This document shows, in pieces, positions 24,006-32,858 of a DNA stretch of 33,019 bases. Under the pieces are notes generated by a model. The model ran no database searches and was not told the origin of the DNA. It saw only the letters and a list, made by a program, of their open reading frames with translations. Position numbers and translations under genes: made by a program. The stretch lies in assembly GCA_026706445.1 (NCBI GenBank), contig JAPOYT010000223.1:1-33019 (forward strand), read 5' to 3'. The stretch is from Chloroflexota bacterium. Lineage in GTDB: Bacteria > Chloroflexota > Anaerolineae > Aggregatilineales > Phototrophicaceae. The stretch's first letter is position 1. Every line of letters begins with the position of its first letter.

Positions 24006-25194
24006 AAGCGGCCAAGAGCCGCGGAATCAGCGCCGACCAGTCGTAACGCGCCCCCACTCGCTCCTGCGCCCGGGCGCCCAGCTCGCGCCGACAATTTTCG
24101 TCTTCCAGCAAATGCGTAATCGCCCGCGCAAAGGCCTCAGCCTCATCAGCGACGACAATAGCGCCGCGTACATCATCATGTAAGCCGGCCGCGCCAATCG
24201 AGGTGGAAACAACCGCGCAGCCGGCCGCCATCGCCTGCAAGATCTTGAGGCGCGTGCCGCTGCCCATCCGTAAGGGCGCGATATAAACCGTCGCCGAATG
24301 AAGATAATGCGCTACCGATTCCACCCAACCGGTGACATGAACATCCTCATCGTCCGCCAACATCATGAGCCGATGATGCGGATTGCGCCCCACGATAACC
24401 AGCTTGCAATCGGGAAAGTCCCGGCGCGCTTGGGGAAAAACGGCGCGATAAAACCATTCGATCGCGTCAACATTGGGGCGATAATCCATCTTGCCGCTGA
24501 AGACAAGCTGGCGCCGCTCGCGCATATTGTCGGGCGGCGGCGCATAGTCGGCCGCGCGGATCCCGTTAGCCATGACGTACACAGGCGCCCCGCCGTGATT
24601 AACCAGAAAGGCGCAATCTTCTTCGCTGACGGCAATCGTGGCATCGACGCCTTGGCAGATCGCTCGCTCGAAGCGCGCCAAACGGCGCGTCTGCACCGTC
24701 GAATAAATCGCCGCCGGCAGCCGTCGAAACTCCTCACGATCCACCTGCGCCACTACCCGCTGCAGCTCCGCTTCCGCGTTCAGCGCGTCATAAATCACCT
24801 TCGCGCTATGCTTCGTTTCATGAATGGCGGGCAAATAGCAGCCCATCTCAATGCCGGAAAATTGAATCAGATCAAAGGTCTCATCTCGCAGAATCCCGCG
24901 CAGCAAACGCTCGAAATCGACGCTCGCCAGCCGAAATTCGATATCGGCGCGCCCGCTCAGCAGCAGCCGGGCCACGCGCTTCAGCTTTCCATGACCGGGA
25001 GTCGCTACGGTATGCACGGATTCGCAAAGCTGATACAGCGGATTTGCCACGGGATCAGGGGGACGCTCGGCGAAACTTGCCAGCGTAAGCAAATGCCCCG
25101 CCTCGACCAATCCGCGTATGATGCCGATATTGCGGATGGCCGCCCCCGATTCACTGGGGTAGGGCAGATCAGGCGTCAGCAGCAGGATCTTCAT
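23983..25194 (-). CDS. GT4-type glycosyltransferase
   Basis: 403 residues, GT-B fold. The N-terminal MKILLLTPDLPYPSESGAA is a standard acceptor-domain start. The donor domain carries VFSGKMDYRPNVDAIEWF, CKLVIVGRNP, VTGWVESV, and the signature APLRMGSGTRLKILQAMAAG with VVST. It probably transfers a nucleotide-activated sugar during synthesis of a surface glycan. The reading frame opens at GTG 25197, but the ATG at 25194 is preceded by AGGGG at the better distance. Transcribed towards, and overlapping, the GT9 gene. Confidence 0.9.
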   Translation of the reverse strand: MKILLLTPDLPYPSESGAAIRNIGIIRGLVEAGHLLTLASFAERPPDPVANPLYQLCESVHTVATPGHGKLKRVARLLLSGRADIEFRLASVDFERLLRGILRDETFDLIQFSGIEMGCYLPAIHETKHSAKVIYDALNAEAELQRVVAQVDREEFRRLPAAIYSTVQTRRLARFERAICQGVDATIAVSEEDCAFLVNHGGAPVYVMANGIRAADYAPPPDNMRERRQLVFSGKMDYRPNVDAIEWFYRAVFPQARRDFPDCKLVIVGRNPHHRLMMLADDEDVHVTGWVESVAHYLHSATVYIAPLRMGSGTRLKILQAMAAGCAVVSTSIGAAGLHDDVRGAIVVADEAEAFARAITHLLEDENCRRELGARAQERVGARYDWSALIPRLLAAYGELGLG

Positions 25195-25269
25195 CACGCC
25201 CCTAATCTATACTGCGACGGTAACGATTTCGACTGCTCCAACAATGGAATAACCAGCATATAGGGATGT

Positions 25270-25299
25270 TGTAGGGGCGAGACGGTGGCTCGCCCTCCC
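25270..25299. repeat. Family A repeat, short form
   Basis: TGTAGGGGCGAGACGGTGGC, TCGCCCTCCC. A near-consensus short copy with a perfect GGGCGAG/CTCGCCC stem. Confidence 0.8.
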
Positions 25300-25336
25300 G
25301 AAACTCTTTATGGGATGCTCGCCATAGAGACGGCAA

Positions 25337-25362
25337 GAAGGGGCCGGGGATGGGGGTTTCCC
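25337..25362. repeat. Family B remnant
   Basis: GAAGGGGCCGGGGATGGGGG then TTTCCC: only the right end of the second hairpin and the G-rich tail survive. Confidence 0.5.
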
Positions 25363-25364
25363 GC

Positions 25365-26468
25365 TCAATTCAGCACCGCATCGTAACATGCGAGCACGCC
25401 GCGCGCCGTATCATCCCAACGGAACTTCGCCGCCCGCCGCAGCGCCGCCCCCGCTTGCTTCTCGCGCCAATCGGCATCGCCCAGGGCCTTCATCAGCGCC
25501 TCGGTGATGCTCGCCGGTTCATGCGGATCAATGAGCAAGCCGACATCGCCAACAATCTCGGGCAGCGACGACAGCCCACTGACGATCGGGACCGTTCCGC
25601 AAGCCATCGCCTCGAGCGCCGGCAAGCCAAATCCTTCGTAGAAGGACGGCGTAACCAGCGCCAGCGCATGATTGTAAAGCGCCGGCAGCTGCGCGTCAGA
25701 TACCTGCTGTCGGATTTCCGCAAACGCTTCAATCCCGGCCGCGTTCAGATCGGCCATCAACTGCTCGTAATGCCAGCCGGGGCGCCCGACGATCACCAAC
25801 TTCGGCGCGTCCGGCAATTCGATCATGAGATCGCGGTACGCTTGCGCCAAACCAGCCAGATTCTTCCGCGGTTCGAGCGTGCCAACAAATAGCGCGAATT
25901 CATCCGGCAGATCAAGCTGCCGAATGATTGGCGCCGTCGCCTGGCGCGGCAGCGGCTTGAAAGATTCGTCAACGCCATGCAGTTGCACCGATATCAGTTC
26001 AGCCGGCACATCGAGGATGTCGATAAGATCTTGTTTCGTCGCCTGGCTGACCGACAGAATGTGATCGGCGCGCCGAAGCGATGCGCGAATCTGTCCATTG
26101 TAATAGCGCCGGCTGTCGGCCGTGAGATATTCCGGATAATGAATGAAACTCAAATCGTGAACGGTGATGATATGGCGGCGGGCGGCGCGATAAGGCGCGA
26201 TAAAATCCGGGCTGTGCAGCAGATCAAATCCGTGGCGCCACAATTCAAGCGACAGGGCGGCGCGCTCCCAGCGATGATGCGGCGGCGTCCAAACGCTGGC
26301 GCTCGCAAAGCGACTGGATAAGCGCCTTTTAGACCTGCGGCTTTGCAATAATTTGAATTCATGCGCGGGCGCAAGCGCTTCGAAGGCGCCGACCAGCGCC
26401 CTGATATATCGGCTTGTGCCGCCCAGCCGATAGTGGGGCAGCCGAGCATCAATTCCAATATGTGCCAT
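25365..26468 (-). CDS. GT4-type glycosyltransferase (mannosyltransferase-like)
   Basis: 367 residues. The N-terminus HIGIDARLPHYRLGGTSRYI is typical of the group that includes polysaccharide mannosyltransferases. Further motifs: TVHDLSFIHYPEYL, SVSQATKQDL, FVGTLEPRKNL, VIVGRPGWHY, and the donor-site PSFYEGFGLPALEAMACGTVPIVS. Likely role is building a cell-surface or exported glycan together with the two downstream transferases. On the minus strand TACACT lies only 6 bases before the ATG, a possible -10 that would give a leaderless message; no good -35 is seen. Confidence 0.9.
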   Translation of the reverse strand: MAHIGIDARLPHYRLGGTSRYIRALVGAFEALAPAHEFKLLQSRRSKRRLSSRFASASVWTPPHHRWERAALSLELWRHGFDLLHSPDFIAPYRAARRHIITVHDLSFIHYPEYLTADSRRYYNGQIRASLRRADHILSVSQATKQDLIDILDVPAELISVQLHGVDESFKPLPRQATAPIIRQLDLPDEFALFVGTLEPRKNLAGLAQAYRDLMIELPDAPKLVIVGRPGWHYEQLMADLNAAGIEAFAEIRQQVSDAQLPALYNHALALVTPSFYEGFGLPALEAMACGTVPIVSGLSSLPEIVGDVGLLIDPHEPASITEALMKALGDADWREKQAGAALRRAAKFRWDDTARGVLACYDAVLN

Positions 26469-26521
26469 ATCGCAAGTGTAGCGGTATCATCATGCTCACG
26501 CTAGCCGCCCGCAACGTAAAC

Positions 26522-26580
26522 AGCGGCGACCGGCGGTCTATGTCGGCGGTCAGTGTCTACGCGACCCATTAGGTCGCTCT
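26522..26580. repeat. Family A repeat, long form with duplicated inner block
   Basis: AGCGGCGACCGGCGGTCTAT, GTCGGCGGTCAGTGTCTACG, CGACCCATTAGGTCGC. Preceded by CGCAACGTAAACAG, a string that also adjoins the repeat after trpA (1165-1178). Confidence 0.65.
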
Positions 26581-26605
26581 AAAACAGCCGACAAGGGAGA
26601 TACAC

Positions 26606-27580
26606 ATGACGCAATACGACGTACTCACTTTCGGCGAATCCATGATGCGCTTGACGCCGCCCGGTTTCCTGCGCATCGAGCAGACGCGAAGCTTCGACAT
26701 CTGGGTCGGCGGTACCGAGTCCAACACGGCCGTCGGCCTGGCGCGCCTGGGCATGAAAGCGGCCTGGCTCTCCCGGCTGCCAGCCACGCCAATGGGACGT
26801 TACATCAGCAATCGCATCGCCCAATACGGCGTCGATGTTCGCCATGTCGTCTGGGCCGATGAAGACGAACGGCTCGGCATCTATTTCCACGAGAAGGCGC
26901 AAGCGCCGCGCGCCAGCGAAATCATCTATGATCGCAAAGACTCAGCCATGAGCCGCATGAAGCCCGACGACCTGCCCGCCGGCTTGTTCCAGCCCGACGG
27001 CGCGCAGGCGCTGCATATCACCGGCATCACCCTGGCAATCAGCGAGAGCGCGCGGGAAACCGTACACGAGGCGCTGCGCCGCGCCAAGCAAGCCGGCTGG
27101 CGAATCGGCTTCGATACCAACTACCGCAGCAAGCTCTGGAGCGGCGCCGAAGCGGCCGCCGGCTGCCACTATGCGCTGCAGATGGCCGATGTCATTTTCT
27201 GCCCCTTGGGCGACTATCAGGTGATCTACGGCGATGGAGGGACCCAGCGCGCGCTCGAATCCTTGGCCGAGAAATATCCCGACACGCTGATCGTCATGAC
27301 CTTGGGCGCAGACGGCGCGCAGGCAGCCACGCCGGAGGGAGCGATTTTGCAGCAGCCGGCGATCCTCGCGGGCGAGGTCGGGCGCATCGGCAGCGGCGAC
27401 GCCTTCACCGCCGGCTTCCTCTACGCCTGGCTGCGTTTCGGCGACATCGAAACGGCGCTCAAATGGGGCGTCGCCATGTCGGCGCATAAATACACCATTC
27501 CCGGCGATTTGCCGCTGGTCGATCGCGATGCTGTTGCCGCGCTGGTCGGAGGCGCGTCCGGCGGCGGCTTGATCCGCTGA
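26606..27580 (+). CDS. kdgK: PfkB-family sugar kinase, 2-keto-3-deoxygluconate kinase-like
   Basis: 324 residues of the ribokinase/PfkB fold. Substrate-side motif WVGGTESNTAVGLARLG (33-49), GFDTNYRSKLWS (168-179), and the anion-hole/catalytic GRIGSGDAFTAGFLYA with Asp265. The C-terminal MSAHKYTIPGDLP is characteristic of KDG kinases, which phosphorylate 2-keto-3-deoxygluconate for aldolase cleavage. No KDPG aldolase or dehydratase is adjacent, so substrate assignment is by motif only. AAGGGAGA at 26593-26600 is a strong ribosome binding site. Confidence 0.85.
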   Translation: MTQYDVLTFGESMMRLTPPGFLRIEQTRSFDIWVGGTESNTAVGLARLGMKAAWLSRLPATPMGRYISNRIAQYGVDVRHVVWADEDERLGIYFHEKAQAPRASEIIYDRKDSAMSRMKPDDLPAGLFQPDGAQALHITGITLAISESARETVHEALRRAKQAGWRIGFDTNYRSKLWSGAEAAAGCHYALQMADVIFCPLGDYQVIYGDGGTQRALESLAEKYPDTLIVMTLGADGAQAATPEGAILQQPAILAGEVGRIGSGDAFTAGFLYAWLRFGDIETALKWGVAMSAHKYTIPGDLPLVDRDAVAALVGGASGGGLIR

Positions 27581-27664
27581 GGCGCGGCGCAGCTGAAGTT
27601 TTCGGTCGTTTTCGCGCATCAGTATAGACAGGGTATTGACAGGCGAGGGGTGGGTGATCGACAT

Positions 27665-27750
27665 TTTTACCACCGAGGATACCGAGCGCATCGAGGTCAG
27701 CGGGCGGGCGGGGCGAATTTTCACCACAGAGGAAACGAGGAAACACAGAG
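27665..27750. repeat. CACAGAGG-type repeat, two diverged units
   Basis: TTTTACCACCGAGGATACCG (from 27665) and TTTTCACCACAGAGGAAACG followed by AGGAAACACAGAGG (27718-27750). Strings of this kind recur in many bacterial genomes as non-coding repeats. Confidence 0.5.
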
Positions 27751-27892
27751 GGCGAGCCAAGCCGAGCGTAGACACTACGGTTCAGCCGCCCCTGCGAGTG
27801 TCGACGGGGGTGGGCGATTCACGGGGCAGCGATGGCAGTGACCGCCGGTCGCAATGACGTGGTTGGTGGTGGCGGGAGGGCGAGCAATCTCC

Positions 27893-27898
27893 TATAAT
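27893..27898 (+). promoter_or_regulatory. -10 element for the ABC exporter gene
   Basis: Perfect TATAAT. It overlaps an in-frame ATG at 27897, which therefore should not be the translation start if this promoter is used. No convincing -35 hexamer at the right distance. Confidence 0.4.
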
Positions 27899-27935
27899 GC
27901 GCAGCTTATGCCCAAGACAAAACATGGGCCCGCAA

Positions 27936-29741
27936 ATGACGCTTGCTAAAGCCAAAAAGCGCCATCCTTTCATCCGCCTGCTGAATTACGCCGCGGTTTA
28001 TCGCCGCCGCGTGGCGCTGGCGACCCTCTACTCGGTGCTCGGCAAATTATTCGATATCATGCCGCCCGTGCTCATCGGCATGGCGGTCGATATCGTCGTG
28101 CAGCGGGGTGATTCGCTGCTGGGTCGCCTCGGCGTGCAGGACCTCTCGGCGCAGCTCCTCATCCTCGGCTTCATCACGCTGATCGTCTGGACGCTGGAAT
28201 CGGTCTTCGGCTATATTCAACGCATCTACTGGCGCAACCTGGCGCAATCCACCCAGCATGACTTGCGCGTCGATGCTTACAATCACGTGCAGCACCTGGA
28301 AATGGCCTACTTCGAAGACCAGAGCACCGGCGGCTTGATGTCGGTATTGAACGATGACATCAACCAGCTGGAGCGCTTCCTCGATATCGGCGCCAGCGAT
28401 GTGGTGCAGATACTGACCACCGTGCTTGTCATCGGCGGCATCTTCTTCTTCATCGCGCCGAGCGTCGCCTGGATGGCGGCGATTCCCATCCCGTTCATCA
28501 TCTGGGGCTCGTTTCGCTTTCAGGAATTGCTCGGTCCCCGCTACAGCGCTGTGCGCGAGCAGGTGAGCATGATTAACCATCACCTCTCCAACAGCCTGAG
28601 CGGCATCGCCACCATCAAGAGTTTCACCGCCGAGGATTACGAAGCTGAGCGGCTGCGCATCGAAAGCGATGAATATGTTGAGCGAAATCGCCGCGCCATC
28701 CGCCTCAGCTCGGCCTTCACGCCCATGATTCGCATGGTGATCGTCTGCGGATTTATCGCCATCACCGTCGCCGGCGGTCAATTGGCTTTGAACGGCACGC
28801 TTGATATCGGCGCTTACAGCGTGCTCATCTTTATGACGCAGCGCTTGCTCTGGCCCCTGACGAAACTCGGTGAAACCTTCGATCAATATCAGCGCGCCAT
28901 GGCTTCCACCAATCGAATCCTCGACTTGCTCGCCATTAAGTCTTCCGTTATTGACGGGCATTTTCATTTGCCGCTGTCGGAAGTTCGCGGTCACATGCGT
29001 CTGGACGAGGTCAAGTTTGCCTATAGCGATGGACGCGAGATCATCAGGGGCTTGACGCTTAATGTGCCAACCGGCGATACGGTGGCGATCGTGGGCGCGA
29101 CCGGCGCCGGCAAAAGCACGGTCATCAAGCTGCTGCTGCGTTACTACGATGTCACTGCTGGCGCGGTCACGCTCGATGGCTACGACCTGCGCGATCTAAA
29201 GCAAGTGGACCTGCGCAGCGCCATCGGCCTGGTGAGCCAGGATGTCTTCCTTTTCCACGGCACCGTGCGCGAAAATATCGCCTACGGCTGCAATGGCAGC
29301 GTGCCCGAGGCCTCCATAGTCGAAGCGGCGATTGTCGCCGAAGCGCATGAGTTCATCTGTGAACTGCCGCAGGGCTACGACACCATCGTCGGCGAACGCG
29401 GACAGAAACTCTCCGGCGGTCAGCGGCAGCGCTTGTCCATCGCGCGCGCCGTGCTCAAAGATCCGCCGATTCTGATTCTGGACGAAGCGACCTCTTCGGT
29501 GGATAACGAGACGGAAGCGGCGATTCAGCGGTCGCTGGAGCGGATCGTGGTCGGGCGAACGACGATTGTCATCGCCCATCGCTTATCGACCGTGCGCAAC
29601 GCCGATATGATTTATGTGCTGCAGCATGGGCAGCTGCTGGAAAGCGGGCATCACGATGATCTCCTGCTGCTGGATGGACTTTACGCCGCGCTATGGCGCG
29701 TACAAACGGGCGAGCGGGTGTTGGCTGGGGCGATTCATTGA
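27936..29741 (+). CDS. ABC exporter, fused membrane and ATPase domains
   Basis: About 601 residues: an N-terminal type-I exporter membrane domain with six helices (about 20-310) and a C-terminal ATPase (about 350-595). Visible ATPase motifs are Walker [10 protein letters not shown] (387-395), the Q-loop VSQDVFLF, signature LSGGQ (492-496), Walker B with ILDEATSS (catalytic Glu517) and switch His548 in IAHRLSTV. It would work as a homodimer or a heterodimer half; both ATP sites look competent, so a homodimer is likely. Cargo is unknown (lipid, drug or glycan). In-frame ATGs also lie at 27897 and 27924. I prefer 27936 because TATAAT at 27893 makes the first impossible. The 3' end overlaps the opposing oxidoreductase gene by 7 bases. 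Confidence 0.92.
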   Translation: MTLAKAKKRHPFIRLLNYAAVYRRRVALATLYSVLGKLFDIMPPVLIGMAVDIVVQRGDSLLGRLGVQDLSAQLLILGFITLIVWTLESVFGYIQRIYWRNLAQSTQHDLRVDAYNHVQHLEMAYFEDQSTGGLMSVLNDDINQLERFLDIGASDVVQILTTVLVIGGIFFFIAPSVAWMAAIPIPFIIWGSFRFQELLGPRYSAVREQVSMINHHLSNSLSGIATIKSFTAEDYEAERLRIESDEYVERNRRAIRLSSAFTPMIRMVIVCGFIAITVAGGQLALNGTLDIGAYSVLIFMTQRLLWPLTKLGETFDQYQRAMASTNRILDLLAIKSSVIDGHFHLPLSEVRGHMRLDEVKFAYSDGREIIRGLTLNVPTGDTVAIVGATGAGKSTVIKLLLRYYDVTAGAVTLDGYDLRDLKQVDLRSAIGLVSQDVFLFHGTVRENIAYGCNGSVPEASIVEAAIVAEAHEFICELPQGYDTIVGERGQKLSGGQRQRLSIARAVLKDPPILILDEATSSVDNETEAAIQRSLERIVVGRTTIVIAHRLSTVRNADMIYVLQHGQLLESGHHDDLLLLDGLYAALWRVQTGERVLAGAIH

Positions 29742-30706
29742 CGCGCGCTGGCCTGCAGCTTGTCCACGACGACCATGTTATTCACCGCATCGGAAGGGGC
29801 AAATCGCGGAGGCCGCCCGTCAAGCAAGGCATCGGCGAAGTCTTCGACCATCAATTGGTATTGATCGACCGCGGGAATGATATGTTCGCTGTAGCTGTCT
29901 CCCTGCCAATGGCGAACGATGCCGTCGACAGCGCTATCAATGACAAAACTCTGCGGCACGGTGATCATGCCCGCTGCGCCTTTGAGCGTGTAGGTGTGCT
30001 GGCCGGAAGCGCGCAAGCCGCAATCAAAATGGCCGACTGCGCCGGAGGGAAACGCAAGCGCGCCGGCGAGCGCCTCGTCGACGCCGGTTTGCGCGCCAAA
30101 GCGAGCGGCCGCCGTCGCGAGATCCGGTTCTTCGCCAGTCATAAAGCGCATCAGATTGACGCAGTAGCAGCCGACATCCATCAGCGCGCCGCCAGCGAGT
30201 TCCTTGCTCAGTCGAATATCGGCTTCGTCCGAAACGGTAAAAGTGAAGCTGCTGTTGATGATTTGCAGCTCGCCGATGCCGCCTTCCGCCAGGATCTCCT
30301 GCGCCTTGGCGTGCTGCGGATGGAAGCGGTACATGAAGGCTTCCGCCAGCGGCAGGTTCCGCTCGGCAAAGGCGTCAACGATGCTCTGGGCTTCGGGCGC
30401 GTCGCTGGCGAAGGGTTTCTCGCTGAGCGTTGGAATGCCGGCTTGGGCGCATTTGATGCTCCACTCGGCGTGCATGCTGTTCGGCAGCGGATTGTAGATG
30501 GCGTCGATTTCGCCGTCAGCCAGCAGCTCCTCGTAGCTGCCGTAAGCGCGCGGGATTTGCTGCTGGGCCGCCCAGGCTTCGGCGCGCTCCAGCGAGCGGC
30601 TGCCAACGGCGGCGACCTCGCCATTGCGCGAGGCATGAATCGCGGGAATGACGCGGCGGCCGATGCGCGCGGTGCTCAATATGCCCCAGCGGATTTTTTT
30701 CGACAT
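29735..30706 (-). CDS. Gfo/Idh/MocA-family oxidoreductase
   Basis: 323 residues. N-terminal NAD(P)-binding fold begins [31 protein letters not shown] and the conserved Lys97 in SEKPF follow. The C-terminal domain includes [20 protein letters not shown]. Members oxidise or reduce sugars, inositols or related ring hydroxyls; the substrate is not readable. The ATG at 30706 is preceded by GGAG about 6 bases upstream, better than the upstream TTG-type start at 30718. It is the last gene of the minus-strand group, 24 bases after the solute-binding protein. Confidence 0.9.
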   Translation of the reverse strand: MSKKIRWGILSTARIGRRVIPAIHASRNGEVAAVGSRSLERAEAWAAQQQIPRAYGSYEELLADGEIDAIYNPLPNSMHAEWSIKCAQAGIPTLSEKPFASDAPEAQSIVDAFAERNLPLAEAFMYRFHPQHAKAQEILAEGGIGELQIINSSFTFTVSDEADIRLSKELAGGALMDVGCYCVNLMRFMTGEEPDLATAAARFGAQTGVDEALAGALAFPSGAVGHFDCGLRASGQHTYTLKGAAGMITVPQSFVIDSAVDGIVRHWQGDSYSEHIIPAVDQYQLMVEDFADALLDGRPPRFAPSDAVNNMVVVDKLQASARQ

Positions 30707-30730
30707 AAGCAACTCCAAGGGAGAAATGAA

Positions 30731-31534
30731 TCAGAGCCAAGCGTCGATGATTATAGCGATTTCGCCGCGTTCTTTCAAAGCGGAGAGCGCGCGATCCACC
30801 AGTTTCCAGGCGTCGCGGCGGTCAATCCGCGCGGCGATGGCGTAAGGATCGCTGGTGATGTATTCAAACTCTATGTTCCAATCACGCTGTTCGCGCTGGT
30901 AGAGCCGAAGCGTGGCGGCGTCAACGATGGCGGCATCGGCGAGTCCCAGACGCAGGGCGTCAAGGGCGTATTCGGGCAGTTCGTAGGGCAGCCTCTTGAT
31001 CGCGCGGCCGTCTTCTTGCCAGAGGCGGACCTGGGCATCGGCGCTGCTGGCGTATTCGAAGGCGAGGCGCGCGTTCGTCAGCGAGTCGATGTCGGTCTCA
31101 GCAGCATGGGCGGGCGTAACGATGAGCAAGCCGTTGTCGAAGTAGGGCTGTGTGTAACGAACGTCGTCCATGCGGGCGCGGTCGATGCGCAGCGCCGAAA
31201 TCAGGAGATCGACTCGTCCGCTAATGAGGGCGTCATAGAGGGCGTAAAAGCCGATATTTTCAAAGCGTATCGGGACGCCCAATTCAGCGGCGATGGCGGT
31301 CGCGATATCGATATCGAGGCCGCGCACGGACGTGCCGTCATCGAGGGCGAAGGGCGGGTAGCTGGCATCGACGCCAACGACGATTTCGCCGGCGGGAAAA
31401 GCCTTGCTGATATTGGGAGCGGAGGCTTGGCGAATCAGCAGAATCGCAATCAGGGCGGCAGACAGCGTCGCCATCAGCAGCGCAAGAATCGTACGCATTC
31501 GGCGTGTCAGCCGGCGCGTGGCGTCGGCAGCCAT
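30731..31534 (-). CDS. Family 3 (amino acid-type) solute-binding protein, membrane-anchored
   Basis: 267 residues. An N-terminal hydrophobic segment (about 15-35) without a lipobox Cys suggests an uncleaved anchor or a secretory signal. The mature part opens IVVGVDASYPPFALDD and continues RGLDIDIATAIAAELGV, DLLISALRIDRARMDDVRYT and PYFDNGLLIV, the standard SBP_bac_3 pattern for amino acids or similar small ligands. GAGG just upstream supports the ATG at 31534; an in-frame ATG at 31498 is possible. It overlaps the preceding hydrolase gene by 28 bases. No permease or ATPase gene for an importer is adjacent. Confidence 0.88.
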   Translation of the reverse strand: MAADATRRLTRRMRTILALLMATLSAALIAILLIRQASAPNISKAFPAGEIVVGVDASYPPFALDDGTSVRGLDIDIATAIAAELGVPIRFENIGFYALYDALISGRVDLLISALRIDRARMDDVRYTQPYFDNGLLIVTPAHAAETDIDSLTNARLAFEYASSADAQVRLWQEDGRAIKRLPYELPEYALDALRLGLADAAIVDAATLRLYQREQRDWNIEFEYITSDPYAIAARIDRRDAWKLVDRALSALKERGEIAIIIDAWL

Positions 31535-32703
31535 GTATCCTCGCTCCTCGCCCAGCCGCGCGCGTAATCTTGCAAGGCGTAGTAGATGGGCTTCAAGGTA
31601 AAGTCGGCGCTAACAAGCGTGAAATTGTCGGGGTAGCTCAGTGTGTCGGCGGGAAAGCGAAATGCCCAGAGGCAGAGATTTTCCGCCCAATCCCAATGCT
31701 GCTCGGCGTATTCGAAGGCTTGGACGGTGTATGCAGAGCGCTGCGAGGGACGGACGGCGCCGGTCCAGCGCGGGTGGTCGTTCCAGCCGAATTCGGTGAT
31801 GAATGCCGGCTTATGTTCGTCGCCATGATGGAGCATGATCTCACGCAGAAGCTCGGCTCGGCGGAAGTTCAGGCGGTCGGGATTCGGCTCGGCGGAGGGA
31901 GAATCGTGGTAGCCGTAGGTGTGAATCGCCAGCGCATCGAAGAATTCGCCGGCGCCCGCTTGGTACATCGCGCTCAGATAGTCGAACTCGTTCAGCCCGG
32001 CGCCGCTGCCCGCTTGCTCCCGCGTGGGCGCGAGGGCGCCAGCGAGAACCTGGACCGCTGGGTTTGCCGCCTTGATGCGGGGATAGCTGATCCGCAGCAA
32101 ACGGGCGTAGGCGGCGGGATCCACCGGGCGGAAGCCCCACTCAAAGCTCAGGTTGGGCTCGTTCCAGATGATGACGGCATCAATGGCATCGGCATAGCGC
32201 TCGGCAAAGGCGGCGGCGTAGCGCGCGAAGTCAGCGAAGGACTCCTCCGGGAGAAAGTTGAGCGTGGTCGGTGGCGCCGCGGGGTCGCTCGGGCGCGCCC
32301 ATGCTGGCACGAGGCCAAGGCGGGCGATAATGCGGATTCCTTGTCGCTTGGCATGGCGCGCGATTCTATCGGCGATGAACCATTCATATCGCCCTTGCTC
32401 TGCTTCGGCGTAAGCCCAGGGAAAGAATTGCACGATGGTCGCGGCGCCGAGCTCGCGCGTCAATTCCAGCGAGCGCTTGATCTTGGCTTCGTCCACCTCG
32501 TTTTCGAGCAAGGTATGGACGCAGACGAGGGGCTTTGCGGTCTCGACATTTTGCTGTTCGCCGAGCGGGACCTGGTCGTCAACGGGCCGCGGGTGGATCT
32601 GCGCGATCCCAAGCGCGGAGAGCGCAAGCAGCAAGACGGCTACCCGGCGCCGCCGGCGCGGCAATCCCATCAGCAATTTGCGCTTTAGCTTCAACCGTGA
32701 CAC
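31507..32703 (-). CDS. Anchored glycoside hydrolase, clan GH-A (GH5/GH39-like)
   Basis: 398 residues. A basic start (RRRRR) and hydrophobic segment at about 21-35 form a signal anchor, so the enzyme acts outside the membrane. The (beta/alpha)8 barrel shows RLGLVPAWA, the acid/base Glu182 in IIWNEPN, HTYGYH, and the nucleophile Glu304 in ITEFGWN, the two-glutamate arrangement of retaining GH-A enzymes. The family within the clan is uncertain. The start is GTG at 32703; an ATG at 32670 (MGLPRRRRR) is an alternative. TATAAT on the minus strand at 32717-32712 lies only about 9 bases before the GTG, implying a leaderless message or the downstream start. Confidence 0.87.
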   Translation of the reverse strand: MSRLKLKRKLLMGLPRRRRRVAVLLLALSALGIAQIHPRPVDDQVPLGEQQNVETAKPLVCVHTLLENEVDEAKIKRSLELTRELGAATIVQFFPWAYAEAEQGRYEWFIADRIARHAKRQGIRIIARLGLVPAWARPSDPAAPPTTLNFLPEESFADFARYAAAFAERYADAIDAVIIWNEPNLSFEWGFRPVDPAAYARLLRISYPRIKAANPAVQVLAGALAPTREQAGSGAGLNEFDYLSAMYQAGAGEFFDALAIHTYGYHDSPSAEPNPDRLNFRRAELLREIMLHHGDEHKPAFITEFGWNDHPRWTGAVRPSQRSAYTVQAFEYAEQHWDWAENLCLWAFRFPADTLSYPDNFTLVSADFTLKPIYYALQDYARGWARSEDTWLPTPRAG

Positions 32704-32711
32704 GATATATG

Positions 32712-32717
32712 ATTATA
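32712..32717 (-). promoter_or_regulatory. -10 element for the hydrolase operon
   Basis: TATAAT on the minus strand. Transcription would begin at about 32705, next to the GTG at 32703. No good -35 sequence at 16-18 bases. Confidence 0.4.
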
Positions 32718-32780
32718 CATGCGCTATCGGTTACAATACGGGCTGGAAAGCGGCTTGTTCGTATTTGAAGTTCTGCTTGT

Positions 32781-32858
32781 GTAGACACACGCACGACAAT
32801 GCCGCCGCCCACGCAAAATACCTTGCGTCTCGCTGCGCTAAGCTCCCCTTCCCTAGCT
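32781..32858. repeat. Family B repeat, copy 3, truncated by an insertion sequence
   Basis: GTAGACACACGCACGACAAT through CCCCTTCCCTAGCT. It matches copy 1 closely, then stops in the loop of the second hairpin, where the sequence changes to TGTATGGTCTTGG. Confidence 0.8.

Larger units (their letters stand above)
25198..25364. other. Spacer between the two GT4 genes
   Basis: Contains a short family A repeat and a family B remnant, no gene. It separates the GT4-GT9 pair from the upstream GT4 gene on the same strand, so read-through transcription is possible but not assured. Confidence 0.5.
27581..27935. other. Intergenic stretch between the sugar kinase and the ABC exporter
   Basis: No supported gene in about 355 bases. 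It contains two CACAGAGG-type repeat pieces (27665-27750), a fragment reading GGTCGCAATGACG...GCGAGCAATCTC (27848-27890), and a TATAAT at 27893. Open frames across it are composed of repeat sequence. Confidence 0.5.

Noticed and set aside
29693-31567. A 624-codon plus-strand open frame opposite the oxidoreductase and binding-protein genes
   Set aside because: It is the antisense of two well-supported genes, has no ribosome binding site and no recognisable domain. Long antisense frames are common in GC-rich DNA.
31504-32688. A 394-codon plus-strand open frame opposite the glycoside hydrolase
   Set aside because: The minus strand encodes a hydrolase with both catalytic glutamates; the plus frame shows no family features.
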